A stretch of DNA of 64,000 nucleotides from Lagopus muta. Its lineage: Eukaryota > Chordata > Aves > Galliformes > Phasianidae. The position numbers were made by a program, and so were the translations under genes. The notes beneath the pieces were generated by a model that saw only the letters and a list, made by a program, of their open reading frames with translations, was not told the DNA's origin and ran no database searches. Shown piece by piece: positions 1 through 11,447 of the stretch. The stretch lies in contig NC_064438.1 of the NCBI RefSeq assembly GCF_023343835.1, positions 16,845,077 through 16,909,076 on the forward strand, given 5' to 3'. How positions within the stretch are numbered: the first letter of the stretch is position 1; the number at the start of each line of letters is the position of its first letter.

Positions 1-61
1 GGAGGAGGGGAGTGAGGGAGGCACAGAGGACGCTGGGTTGAGTCACGCTGTGTCCCTGCAG

Positions 62-687
62 TCCTTCCAGGGCAGCCATGGCCGTGCCTACCTGTTCAAC
101 TCGGTGTGAGTACTGCGGTGGGGGATGGGATGCTGGGAGGGGGGAGTGGGGTGAGCTATCATCACTATCACTTGTCCTGGAGAAGGTTGAAGGAACATCG
201 CCAGACATGCCCACAGCACCCTGTCTGGTGCAGGGTTAATGTGGGCTGTGGCCCGGCCGAACAGCGCCTGCTGCTCACTGGGCTTCACTCTGTGGCTGAC
301 ATCTTCTGCGAGAACTGCAAAACCACCCTGGGCTGGAAATACGTGAGTGCCCCTGGCGCCCCCAACCTGGGATTGGGCATCACACTGGCACCCCAATCCC
401 TTGGCCTGGGCATCCCAAAGACATAATACGGTCACACTGAGCCCACGGCACCGCAAATCCCGCTTGGTTACCCAAAGCCCTGCTGCAGCCCACTGTGCAG
501 GCACCCCAAACCCACAATAGTTGCCCTGGGACCCTAAATCCATAGCACATGTCCTGTGACCTGGGCCCTGAGGGGGCTCAGGCTGCCATCCCCACAGGAG
601 CAGGCATTCGAGAGCAGCCAGAAGTACAAGGAGGGGAAGTTCATCATTGAGATGTCGCACATGGTCAAGGAGAACGGCTGGGATTGA
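62..687 (+). CDS. YPEL4: Yippee-like 4, 3' coding exons (partial)
   Basis: Three exons are visible: 62-105, 234-342 and 598-687 (stop TGA 685-687). Upstream exons lie outside the window. They encode the last 80 residues of a Yippee protein: [15 protein letters not shown], then [20 protein letters not shown], the second zinc-binding CxxC pair (CENC) and the C-terminus ending MVKENGWD. Yippee proteins are about 120-127 residues, form a small zinc-binding fold and are found at the nucleus and centrosome; their molecular role is poorly defined. Splice sites are canonical (GTGAGT donors) and phases agree. YPEL1-4 are nearly identical at this end, so the YPEL4 call rests on synteny: it sits tail-to-tail with SERPING1 as in human 11q12.1. 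The poly(A) signal is at 873-878. Confidence 0.9.
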
Positions 688-872
688 GCAGCATGGGAGG
701 GACACCACAATGGCACCTACCCTGGCAGGCACCTGGCATTGGACAACTGACATGGGCCCTCCCCACTTTGCTCTCCAGGGAGGGCACCCCATGCCAGCCT
801 GTGCCACCTGCTAGGGTGAGGGCATGGGGCCCGTCACCAGCACACAGAGGCTGCGGGCAGCTTTTCTAGTGG

Positions 873-878
873 AATAAA
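873..878 (+). terminator. YPEL4 poly(A) signal AATAAA
   Basis: Canonical hexamer 186 bp past the YPEL4 stop, followed by a T-rich and then GT-containing stretch. It lies only about 135 bp from the opposing SERPING1 signal. Confidence 0.8.
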
Positions 879-1012
879 AGATTTTTGTAGGAAGGCGTCA
901 AGTGTCACTTTGGAGTGCCAGGGGGAGGTGGCAACGCCAGGGGGACAGCAGCTGGCACACCAGCAGCAATAGTGTTCCCCCTCCAACAGGAGCCAGTCAG
1001 TGACTCAGAGCT

Positions 1013-1018
1013 TTTATT
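1013..1018 (-). terminator. SERPING1 poly(A) signal
   Basis: TTTATT on the + strand is AATAAA on the minus strand, about 340 bp downstream of the SERPING1 stop. Confidence 0.75.
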
Positions 1019-1119
1019 GGGGCCTCAGACCAAGAGCTGATGGAGGAAACAGAGGCACAGGAGCTGCTGGGGCGCCAGGAGCACCCAATGGAGGCAGAGG
1101 ATTTGGGAGGTGCGGGAGG

Positions 1120-1350
1120 ATTTGGGCAGAGGTGTGGGAGGGAGAAGGGAGAAAAAGATGTGGCTGAATGGTTGTTGAAAGAGGGAAAGATGGAGTGAAG
1201 AGGGAAGGAAAGGGGGAGGAGAGGGTGAGAAGATATAGAGAAGCAGGGAGGGGGGAATGGGAAGAGGGAGAGAGAAGTGTAAGGAGGAAGAAGAGAAGGT
1301 AGATAGGGACAAGAGAAGGAGGGAAGGAAGAAATGGAGTGAAGGAAGGGG
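1120..1350. repeat. Polypurine tract in the SERPING1 3' UTR
   Basis: On the + strand this stretch is almost entirely A and G (runs such as gggagaaaaaga, gaggaagaagagaagg), so the SERPING1 transcript is pyrimidine-rich here. It contains no coding signal. Long purine/pyrimidine mirror-like tracts can form triplex DNA. Confidence 0.75.
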
Positions 1351-1356
1351 CAGGCA

Positions 1357-3777
1357 TCAGGCCTGGGGGTCACTAAGGCGTCCCATGAAGAGGGGGATGG
1401 CGTTGCCTTCATCCCAGAGCACGAAGAGGAAGGGCTGCAAAGCCTCCAGCTGCAGAGCCGTGCGGGCCACCGAGGTGGCCATGGCACCCGCTGCCTCCAC
1501 GCCTTTCTCGTCCAGCGTCAGCACAGCCCGGTGTTGCACTGCATCCACTGCCACCTCCGGGCCCCGTGCCAGCCCACACAGCTCCGCATCCAGGAACAGC
1601 CCAAAGTCTGCAGCAACCAGACACAGTGCCATTGCCGTGGCATGGAGACAGCAGGGGGTGGGAGCATTGGGAACAAGGGGAAACCAAAGGACACCAGGAA
1701 CAAATGGGGAATGGCAAACAGCAGGGGATACAAAGGGATATAGGGGACATGGAGGATACTGGAGCCACTGGGGCCGCCAGAGAACCAATGGACACAGGTA
1801 TACAAAAACACCAGAAACACGGGGGACACTGATGTCACTGGGGGCACTGAAGTTGCAGGGGAAAGGTGCAGGTGACTTACTGCAGGGAGTGATGTCATCA
1901 TCTGTCAACTTATGTGCAGTAGGTGACATCACTCCAGCACAGGCAGGGATGGGGGGATGCCTTACCCATGTCATGCACGTTGGCCACCACATCCATGGCA
2001 AGGTCGAGGTGCAGGCGTGGCAGGGCCACAGTAGTAGGGCGTGTGGGGGTGTTGGCTGCCCTCTGCAGCAGTGCCAGGAAGGTGGGGGGGTCCAGCGCTC
2101 GCTCCACAGCCCCCAGGGCCTCTGGAGGTCCCCGTGGCACCAGTACCACCAAGCTCAGCCCCCCACTAAGCTCCAGCCGCCCCACCTGCAGTGTGACATC
2201 ATAGCCTGGCCTCCTCATTCAGTGCCATGGGAGCGATGCCATAGCCTGGCTTCCCATCAGTGCTCCAGGGATGACATCACCACATCACCTTCCATGCCAC
2301 AGCAATGACATCATGCTGTGACATCATGCTCCACAAGCACAGGGATGCAGTACCTGGACCTGCAGGTGGGAGTCTGTGAAGGATGCCACAGGGTACTTCT
2401 TGCTGGTCATGGTGAGCACATCCACTGGCAGGTGCCCATGGCGCATGAAGGGCAGCAGCATTGTATGCTTGGTCTTGAATGGCTTTTGCCACCGGGCTGC
2501 AGGGACACAGTGCCCATGGGGTGGGGTGTTGTGGGGCTGAGGGCCACCAGGGGATGGAGAAATGGAGGTTGGTAGATCCCAAGGTGGCTCCCAAGGTGGA
2601 TCTCAGGGCAGATCCTGGATACACCCTGGGAACTGTGCCATACCCTGGAAGTGGACAGCACTGAGCAGCACTAGGCGAGGCTCATCAGGCAGCTGAGACA
2701 GCAGATGGGGCACAAGCCCGCGTGTGGCCTTGTGCACCCATTCATTGATGCATTGCAAGTCCAGGCTCTCGTTACCACTCAGCTCCCGTGGCCTGGCCTC
2801 GTAGAATTGCCATGACTCATTCAAGAAGCGGGGTCGGAGGTGCAGGTCTGCATGGTAGTATGGATGATGTCACCCCCTTGCCCACCCCACTGTTCCTCCC
2901 TGCTAGTGTCTGTCTTACCTGGGTGGTGGAAGATCTCTGTGGCAGAGAGCAGGCCTGGCACGTTGGCAAGCTGCCGCAGGGCGCCGTGCATGCAGGTCAG
3001 CCCTGGCCGGTACCCCAGGATGGCAGCCAGGCGCTGCTGGGTCTCACCGCGGGCACCTGAGGGCAATGGTGAGGCTCAGAGGGGCCTGGCAGCCGGGAAG
3101 GCTGTGGGTGTATGGGCTACACCCCATGGAGAGCCCCTCACCCAGCAGGAGGTGTGACAGCCCTAGGGCCACGTTGAGGGGGGAGAAGAGCAGGTTGGTG
3201 TTGGGTTTGGCAGACTCTGCCATGTGCTGGTAGAAGCGTAGGGCAAAGGTGCCCAGCGCCTTGGCCACCTCCTCCTTCTGCTCCCTCGTTGGTGCTCTGC
3301 AGGTCTCACTTGGCTCTTCGTCCCCAGGGCACGGTGGGGTGACTGCGCCTGGAGGGCTGCTGGGGGGATCTGTGGTGGTCCCAGGCTCAGATGTGGTCGT
3401 GCTCCCGCCAGCAGCAGTGTCAGGCTCCTCGGGTGCTGCCACAAATTCCGCAGGGCCCAGAGGCTGCAAGGCCTCCAACACAGCATCCAGGCTGGGTTCT
3501 GACATGGAACTGGACACAGGCTGGGTTGGTGTCCCTGTGTCCCCTGGTGGGCTTGTGGTGGGACGTAGGATCACCATGCGTGCTGGCTGCAGTCTGATTG
3601 GCTTCATCCTTCTGGAAGGAGTGGTATCCGGCATGGACACCTGGGCAGGGGGACACTGGTGAGGGTGGGCAGGGGGCAGCTGGCTGCAGGGAGTCCACGT
3701 CCCCGTGCCACGCTTACCGGGGTGACAGTGGCTGTGACCGTGGCCACCAGGCACACCAGCAGCAGGCACAGCTTCAT
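1357..3777 (-). CDS. SERPING1: Plasma protease C1 inhibitor (serpin G1)
   Basis: Seven coding exons on the minus strand: 3718-3777, 3142-3640, 2919-3056, 2644-2847, 2354-2496, 1966-2185, 1357-1607. They total 1515 bp, 504 residues (human 500), with consistent phases. The protein starts with a signal peptide (MKLCLLLVCLVATVTA), then a Pro/Thr/Ser-rich mucin-like stretch, then the serpin domain. The reactive loop near the C-terminus reads GVEAAGAMATSVARTALQL, keeping Arg-Thr at P1-P1' as in human C1 inhibitor. The C-terminus PFLFVLWDEGNAIPLFMGRL is the serpin signature. Four cysteines that form the two disulfides in human C1-INH all have counterparts (CPGDEEPSETC, LTCMHG, ELCGL). It is a secreted suicide inhibitor of C1r, C1s, kallikrein and factor XII. 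I chose the ATG at 3777 because it opens directly into the signal peptide; an in-frame ATG 7 codons upstream is less likely. Confidence 0.97.
1890..2330. repeat. Cluster of TGACATCA-type CRE-like motifs
   Basis: At least six copies of TGACATCA or its complement TGATGTCA lie at about 1890, 1924, 2194, 2272, 2306 and 2319, mostly in the two introns around the 1966-2185 exon of SERPING1. Further single copies occur near 1828 and 2862. They differ from a consensus CRE (TGACGTCA) by one CpG-to-CpA change. Confidence 0.6.
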
Positions 3778-3799
3778 GGTGAGCAACCTGGTGGGCAAG

Positions 3800-4360
3800 C
3801 ATTGGTCAAAGTATCAGCTGGACACCCAGTAACCCCCATTCACTCCCAACACCCCTTGGCACTCAGCATCCCGTTCCCCACACCCACAAACTACACACCC
3901 TCAGCACCAGGTGCTCCCTGCACGACACCACCACCCACCCCGTGGGATGGAGGGGCAGCACCCCGGGCCCACCTGGTGGCCGTCCGGTCGCTCCCCAAGA
4001 GTCCGGCCGGCCGCAGGGGGGAACTGGCCGGAGCCAGGCCTGCCTGGTTAAAGATTAAGGAGGGCGGGAGGCCATAGAGGCTTCCCGTAAATCAGCCGGA
4101 AGGTGCCTGGGGGCCAGGCTTGGCGGGGGCCCCCGGCTGAAGCGCGGCTCCCGGCACCATACGGCCCAGCCCTGCGTCCCGCCCCGCGCTGGAGGACCTG
4201 CCCCCCCCATCGCCATGGCTCTCACCGACCAACCTGCCCCCGCCCACCCGCTCTGCCCTCGGGGAGGGGCCGCAGCCTCTCGCCCCGCCCCTCCCGGAGA
4301 GAGCGGCCCCGGGGCGTCCCACCCAGCAGCGGCGGCACCGGGCCCCGGACATCGGTGACC
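3800..4360. promoter_or_regulatory. Divergent promoter between SERPING1 and UBE2L6
   Basis: The 580 bp between the SERPING1 start codon (minus) and the UBE2L6 start codon (plus) turns into a CpG island from about 3960 onward. At 4046-4059 the sequence GGTTAAAGATTAAG resembles an HNF-1 site, fitting liver expression of SERPING1. No clear TATA box is seen for UBE2L6. An untranslated SERPING1 first exon probably lies around 3970-4080, but its ends cannot be set by eye. Confidence 0.65.
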
Positions 4361-5587
4361 ATGAGCAGGCGGCTCGCTATGGTGCGTGGGGCGCGGGGTC
4401 AGCGGAGGGGACACCCCGCTATCGGCACCCAGCCCGGGGGGCCGGACCGGGGCAGCGGGGCCGTGAGCGTGTCGGGGCGCGGAGACCCGGTGGAGGCGGC
4501 AGTATTCGGGGCGGGGGGCGCGTGCACGTGCACAGGTAGCGCCGTGCGACGGGAACGGATGCCAACAGCGGGGCGCTCAGTACCCTATGCGGCGGTTCCT
4601 CTTTCGTTTCCCCGACGGGGACCGCGCGGCGAGGCGGCGTGTAGCGGAGGGTGAGACCGGCCGCTTGGGGGCGGGGCCGGGTGGTTGACACAGCCCATTG
4701 GAGGGGACCACGGACCGCCCCGCCCCGGGGCTGAGCCTGGAGGCGTGTCCTCGCTGAGGCCCCGCCCCCTAATCGGAGCCCGCCCACAGGAGCTGGAGGA
4801 GGTGCGGCGCTGGGGCGGCGTCCGCGACCTGCACTTGGTGGACCGTGACGTGCTGCGCTGGAGGGGACTGCTGCTGCCTGTGGGCACGAGGGGGCTGGGG
4901 CACGGGGCTATGGGGCGTCCTTGGGGGAAGGGGGATGGGAGGGGTACAGGGGCACAGGGAGGTCCCAGGGGTCGTGGGGGGTGCCCTGGGGACATGGAGG
5001 GAGTCCTTGCTGGGGCAAGCTTGGGGGGCTTCCCTAGGAGGCATCGTGCAGGGTGGGACAGGGACGTGGAGGGACTCACTCTGGGGGAGGGCATGGGGCA
5101 GGGCAGCCGGGGGGGGTGTGCCCCTGTAGGGCAGCTGGAGGCTGAAGCACTCTCAATGCCGCTGCAGAACAATCCCCCCTACAACGTGGGTGCCTTTCGT
5201 TTCGAGCTGGCCTTCTCCCCACATCACCCCCTTGTGCCTCCTCGTGTCAAGCTTCTCACCAACATCCACCACCCCGGTGTCGGCCTCGATGGCACCGTGT
5301 GCCAGCCCCTCACTTCCCCCGAGAAGTGGGAGCCCATCACCTGTGCCACGCATGGTGGGTGCTGGGGGCTGGGGTGGGGGGCACGGCAAGCACCCTTGCT
5401 GATGTCTCCCCTGTGTCCCACAGTGCTGCAGGACCTGCTGCTGCTGCTCGATAACCCCAGCACCGAGCGGGTGCTGCGCCCTGAGCTGGCCCGTGAGCTG
5501 AGCGAGAGGCCTGAGGCCTTCCTGCACCAGGCAGAGGAGCACACCCGTCGCTATGCCGAGCCGCGCCCTGACACCCCCGGGCCCTGA
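4361..5587 (+). CDS. UBE2L6: Ubiquitin/ISG15-conjugating enzyme E2 L6-like
   Basis: Four exons, 4361-4381, 4790-4879, 5168-5354 and 5424-5587, give 462 bp and 153 residues, the same length as human UBE2L6, with consistent phases. The fold is a UBC domain; the catalytic cysteine is Cys82 in TVCQPL. Human UBE2L6 (UbcH8) passes ubiquitin and the interferon-induced modifier ISG15 to HECT/RBR-type E3 enzymes such as HERC5. Two hallmark positions differ here: the HPN tripeptide is HPG (residues 72-74), and the Phe of the EYPFKPP loop that docks on the E3 is Leu59 (HPLVPP). The gene lies head-to-head with SERPING1 and tail-to-tail with SMTNL1, as expected for UBE2L6. Ortholog identity is secure from position, exon count and length; activity is uncertain. 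I recall ISG15 being reported missing in birds, which may relate to the divergence. Confidence 0.93.
4602..4611 (-). promoter_or_regulatory. EICE-like ETS/IRF composite site in UBE2L6 intron 1
   Basis: On the minus strand this reads GGAAACGAAA, an exact match to the ETS-IRF composite consensus GGAANNGAAA. It is 240 bp downstream of the start codon in a CpG-rich intron, a common place for interferon-responsive elements. This is a motif match only. Confidence 0.4.
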
Positions 5588-5616
5588 GCCCCCACCTCAG
5601 TGCCACTTGTCCTGTA

Positions 5617-5622
5617 CATAAA
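5617..5622 (+). terminator. UBE2L6 poly(A) signal (variant CATAAA)
   Basis: A variant hexamer 30 bp past the stop codon. It is the only candidate before the opposing SMTNL1 3' end, so the UBE2L6 3' UTR must be very short. Confidence 0.5.
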
Positions 5623-5703
5623 GCTCCCACCTCAATCCCGTGATCCCTCTGCATGATGCTGTCCACACGAGAGATGAGGCACCACGGCATGGCACTGCAA
5701 ACC

Positions 5704-5709
5704 TTTACT
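5704..5709 (-). terminator. SMTNL1 poly(A) signal (variant AGTAAA)
   Basis: TTTACT on the + strand gives AGTAAA on the minus strand, 45 bp downstream of the SMTNL1 stop codon. Confidence 0.5.
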
Positions 5710-5753
5710 CCTAGGGGCTGGGGGACAAAGTGGGGAATGGGGCTGGCGAGGCC

Positions 5754-8485
<2,732 letters not shown>

Positions 8486-8939
8486 GCTCCTACTGTGGGC
8501 TGCAGGGCTGTCACTGAGGTGTCCACTGTGCCTTCATCCCATGCCTCCACCCCATGCAATCTCATTGCCCTTCCTTTGCCCCTCAGTGTTCCTCCTGCCC
8601 ACCCACCCCAGCCGCCCCAACACAGCCCCCAGTCCCCATCCCATCCCTATTATGTATCCCAGATCCCTCTCTGCCACCCCTCAGCCCATCCCATTCACCC
8701 CAAGCCACTCCCCACTCCCCTCTCCCATCCCCAGCCCCTCCTGCCCCCCTGCACACCCCAACCCAACCCATTCCCCATTCTGATTTCTCTCCTGCCCCCT
8801 CCCAGCTTCTCCAGCTCAGTCCCAATTCCACAACCCGCTCCCTATTCCCAACTCCGAGCCCCCTCCCTCCCCCCCATCCCGTCCTGTCCTCGTTTCCCAC
8901 CCCCAAACCCCGACGCCCCCCACACCCCTCCGGCGCCCC

Positions 8940-9060
8940 GCAGCCCGGCTCACCGCGCTCCGCTCGCCCCGCGGCCGTGTGACTGCCGCAGGTGCCGCCT
9001 TCAGTCAGCGTTGACGGGGCGGGCCGGGGGCCGGAGGGGGGCACCGCGGGGAGGGGAAGG
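8940..9060 (-). promoter_or_regulatory. SMTNL1 CpG-rich promoter and untranslated first exon
   Basis: A CpG-dense stretch. On the minus strand a splice donor (exon side ends at 8954, intron begins GTGAGC) marks a noncoding first exon that begins somewhere near 9010. Confidence 0.55.
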
Positions 9061-9109
9061 GACGGGGGGGGGCGTGGGAGGCCGGGCGGGGCCTGGGGAC
9101 GGGGGACTG

Positions 9110-9480
9110 CAGGATGGCACGGGCACAAGGGGGACACAGGGACATGGGGGAAGGTGAGACCTCGGGTACACGTAGGACAAGGGGGGACACGTGCACATGG
9201 GGGCACGGGGGGACTTGGAGGCGTCACAGGTGGGGGGGGATATGAGAAACACAAGCGCACAAGGGGACATGGAGGGACACAAGGGGGGGACACGAGAGAC
9301 AGGCACATGGAGGAGATGGGTGACACGCGTGAGACACGAAGGAACACGAGGGACACTTATATATGGTAGAGAAGGGTGACATGAGGAACACGAGGTACAC
9401 TGATCCAGGGGAGACACTTGGGGGAAAATAAGAGATACGATCACACAGAGGGGCACGGGAACACAGACGCATAGCAGGCA
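9110..9480. repeat. GGGGACA/ACACG-rich degenerate minisatellite
   Basis: Short imperfect units built from GGGGACAC, ACATGG and ACGAG recur through about 370 bp between the SMTNL1 and TIMM10 promoters. There is no coding signal. Confidence 0.7.
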
Positions 9481-9549
9481 CCGACACACGAGGGCAGAGA
9501 CGTGCCGGCAGATCCACGGGGACACGCGGAGGTCACGCGTGGGCCGGGC

Positions 9550-9839
9550 CGGACCCGCTACAGGCCGTGCCCCCAGCTCGGCTGTCCCCGCCCATTGCCT
9601 CTTCTGCTCCCACCCCTTTGGGGCGAATTGCGGCCAAAGCGCGCGGCCGCTCCACTCTGCGCCGCGCTCCTCGCCGCCCCGCCCCCCCCCCCGCGTCCTA
9701 TCAGCGCCGGGGACTCGCTGCTGTCCCGCCCCCACCCGTCTCCTATTGGTCGAGACCGGCGGCGGGGCGGAGCGGCTGAGCGTGTGGGCGGAAGCGCGCG
9801 TCCCACGTGCATCCTGCGGGAGCCCGGTCCGGGAGCGCC
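9550..9839 (+). promoter_or_regulatory. TIMM10 CpG-island promoter
   Basis: CpG-dense sequence with an inverted CCAAT box (CCTATTGGTC near 9740) about 100 bp before the start codon and GC boxes on both sides. No TATA box is visible, as is usual for a housekeeping mitochondrial gene. Confidence 0.6.
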
Positions 9840-10295
9840 ATGGACCCGCTGCGGGCCCAGCAGCTGGCGGCCGAGCTGGAGGTGGACATGATGGCCGACA
9901 TGTACAACCGGTGCGCGGCGTGAGGGGCCGGGGCGGGGCCCGGGGGAGTGCCCGTGGGCGGGAGGTGCTGGGAGTGCGAGAGGCGGGGGGGTGTCGCGGG
10001 TGGAGGCGGCGGGGGCTTTGCGGATGCTGGGGATGCGGAGGGTACTGTGGGTGCCGGGCAGAACTGTTGGGGTGTGACAGTGTTGCCCTGCAGGATGACG
10101 CAGGCGTGCCACCTCAAATGCGTGCCCCCCCACTACAAGGAGGCGGAGCTGTCGAAGGGCGAGAGTGTGTGCCTGGACCGCTGCGTGGCCAAGTACCTGG
10201 ATGTCCACGAGCGGATGGGCAAGAAGCTGACGGAGCTGTCGCTGCAGGACGAAGAGCTCCTCAAGCGCATGCAGCAGGGCACTGGCACCGCCTGA
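9840..10295 (+). CDS. TIMM10: Mitochondrial import chaperone Tim10
   Basis: Two exons, 9840-9910 and 10094-10295, encode exactly 90 residues, the length of human TIM10, with near-identical sequence ([20 protein letters not shown]). The twin CX3C motif is intact: Cys29/Cys33 (CHLKC) and Cys50/Cys54 (CLDRC). Small Tim proteins form a Tim9-Tim10 hexamer in the intermembrane space and escort hydrophobic precursors to the inner-membrane TIM22 complex and the outer-membrane SAM complex. The C-terminal QGTGTA is the only divergent part. Poly(A) signal at 10331-10336. Confidence 0.98.
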
Positions 10296-10330
10296 GCCCT
10301 TCCTTTCAGACCCCCCCTTCCCACCACACC

Positions 10331-10336
10331 AATAAA
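10331..10336 (+). terminator. TIMM10 poly(A) signal AATAAA
   Basis: Canonical hexamer 36 bp past the stop codon, followed by a GT-rich stretch. Confidence 0.85.
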
Positions 10337-10339
10337 CTG

Positions 10340-11290
10340 GAGGCTCTGGGCCAGTTGTCTGCTTCCCTGGGCCCCCCAAACCCATTTGTGGTGCTGTGTC
10401 AAGGGCTGCCCCGCTAACCTGCTCGTGTTCCCCAACACTGGGTGTGCTGCTGGGACAGCCTTGCATGGGGCCCGGCTGGAGGGGGGGGCACCCCGGGCTG
10501 TCTGCCATGCCCACGTCAGCCTCAGAGATAAGCTGGGACCTTCCTTATGCCTTATGGGGTCGGAACAGGGCTGTGCCCCTCAGAGAGAGCTTGCTGGGAG
10601 GACACTGGGGAATACCTGGAGAAATGGCCACAAAGGAACACTTGCAGATGGGACAGTGAGAAAACACCACACCTCTGTAGGGACTGTTACTGGGACAGTC
10701 ACATAAGGATATCTGGTATGGACAGCTGGAGAGGGACAATGCCCTTTCCACCCCTGGAAAGGGACCACACAGAGACACCCACACGGGGACGTGTAGGGGG
10801 AGACACATGGATGGAGGCAACCCTGGAGCTGCGCATACAGATACGCATGTGTGCAGGGACACCGGGCAAGGAAGACCTGCACAGCGTTGCTAAATAGGAA
10901 CACCCAGAGAGACCCTGGCCTGGGGGTGGGCACTGTATGTCCATCCATCTGTACACATGCAGTGCGCCTGTGCCGGCGCGTCCCTGGGGCTGGCTGGAAG
11001 TGGGTCAGGCTGTGCGCACACTCGCTGTCCTCACAGCTCGTGGGTCGCATTACGCCCCACCGTGTGCCTGTCGTGCAAACAGGGGGTGTGTGAGGTGCTG
11101 CAGGCGTGACAACGGGGTGGCGTTGCCGGGTGTAACGTCGGTGTGTCCGTCCATCAGTGCCGCAGCGAGCGGTGCGTGCGCCCTGGGGCCCTGCAGCCAG
11201 CAGCAGCGGTGCCGGGGCCATCAATATTTCACGAGGAAAAAGCGCCGTGACCTGGAAAGCCAGCTCCGCAGCCGCTGGGCCCCACGCTCC
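10340..11290. other. Noncoding spacer between TIMM10 and RTN4RL2; SLC43A1 absent
   Basis: I see no conserved exon on either strand in this ~1 kb. In human the amino-acid transporter gene SLC43A1 lies between these two genes; nothing resembling its membrane segments is present here. There is no recognisable transposon. Confidence 0.7.
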
Positions 11291-11305
11291 CAAAATAAGA
11301 CCATT

Positions 11306-11314
11306 TTTAATAAA
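11306..11314. terminator. Overlapping poly(A)-type hexamers on both strands
   Basis: TTTAATAAA carries ATTAAA on the minus strand (11306-11311), the best signal for RTN4RL2 about 140 bp past its stop, and AATAAA on the plus strand (11309-11314), which has no obvious gene. The surrounding 11220-11330 is AT-richer than its flanks and may be a conserved 3' UTR. Confidence 0.5.
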
Positions 11315-11447
11315 GAATTCCCAACCGCGCGGTGCCTGCGTGGGTTCTTTTCACTCGGGACGGGTGGGAGCAGAGTCCTGGGGACACCTCCTGTCCCCGA
11401 GCACCTCGGGAGGACCTGAGAGGGGTCCAGAGGCCCCCCGGTCGGGC

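Noticed and set aside
10540-11290. Possible remnant of SLC43A1
   Set aside because: None of the three forward or three reverse frames shows the conserved transporter segments seen in SLC43A3.
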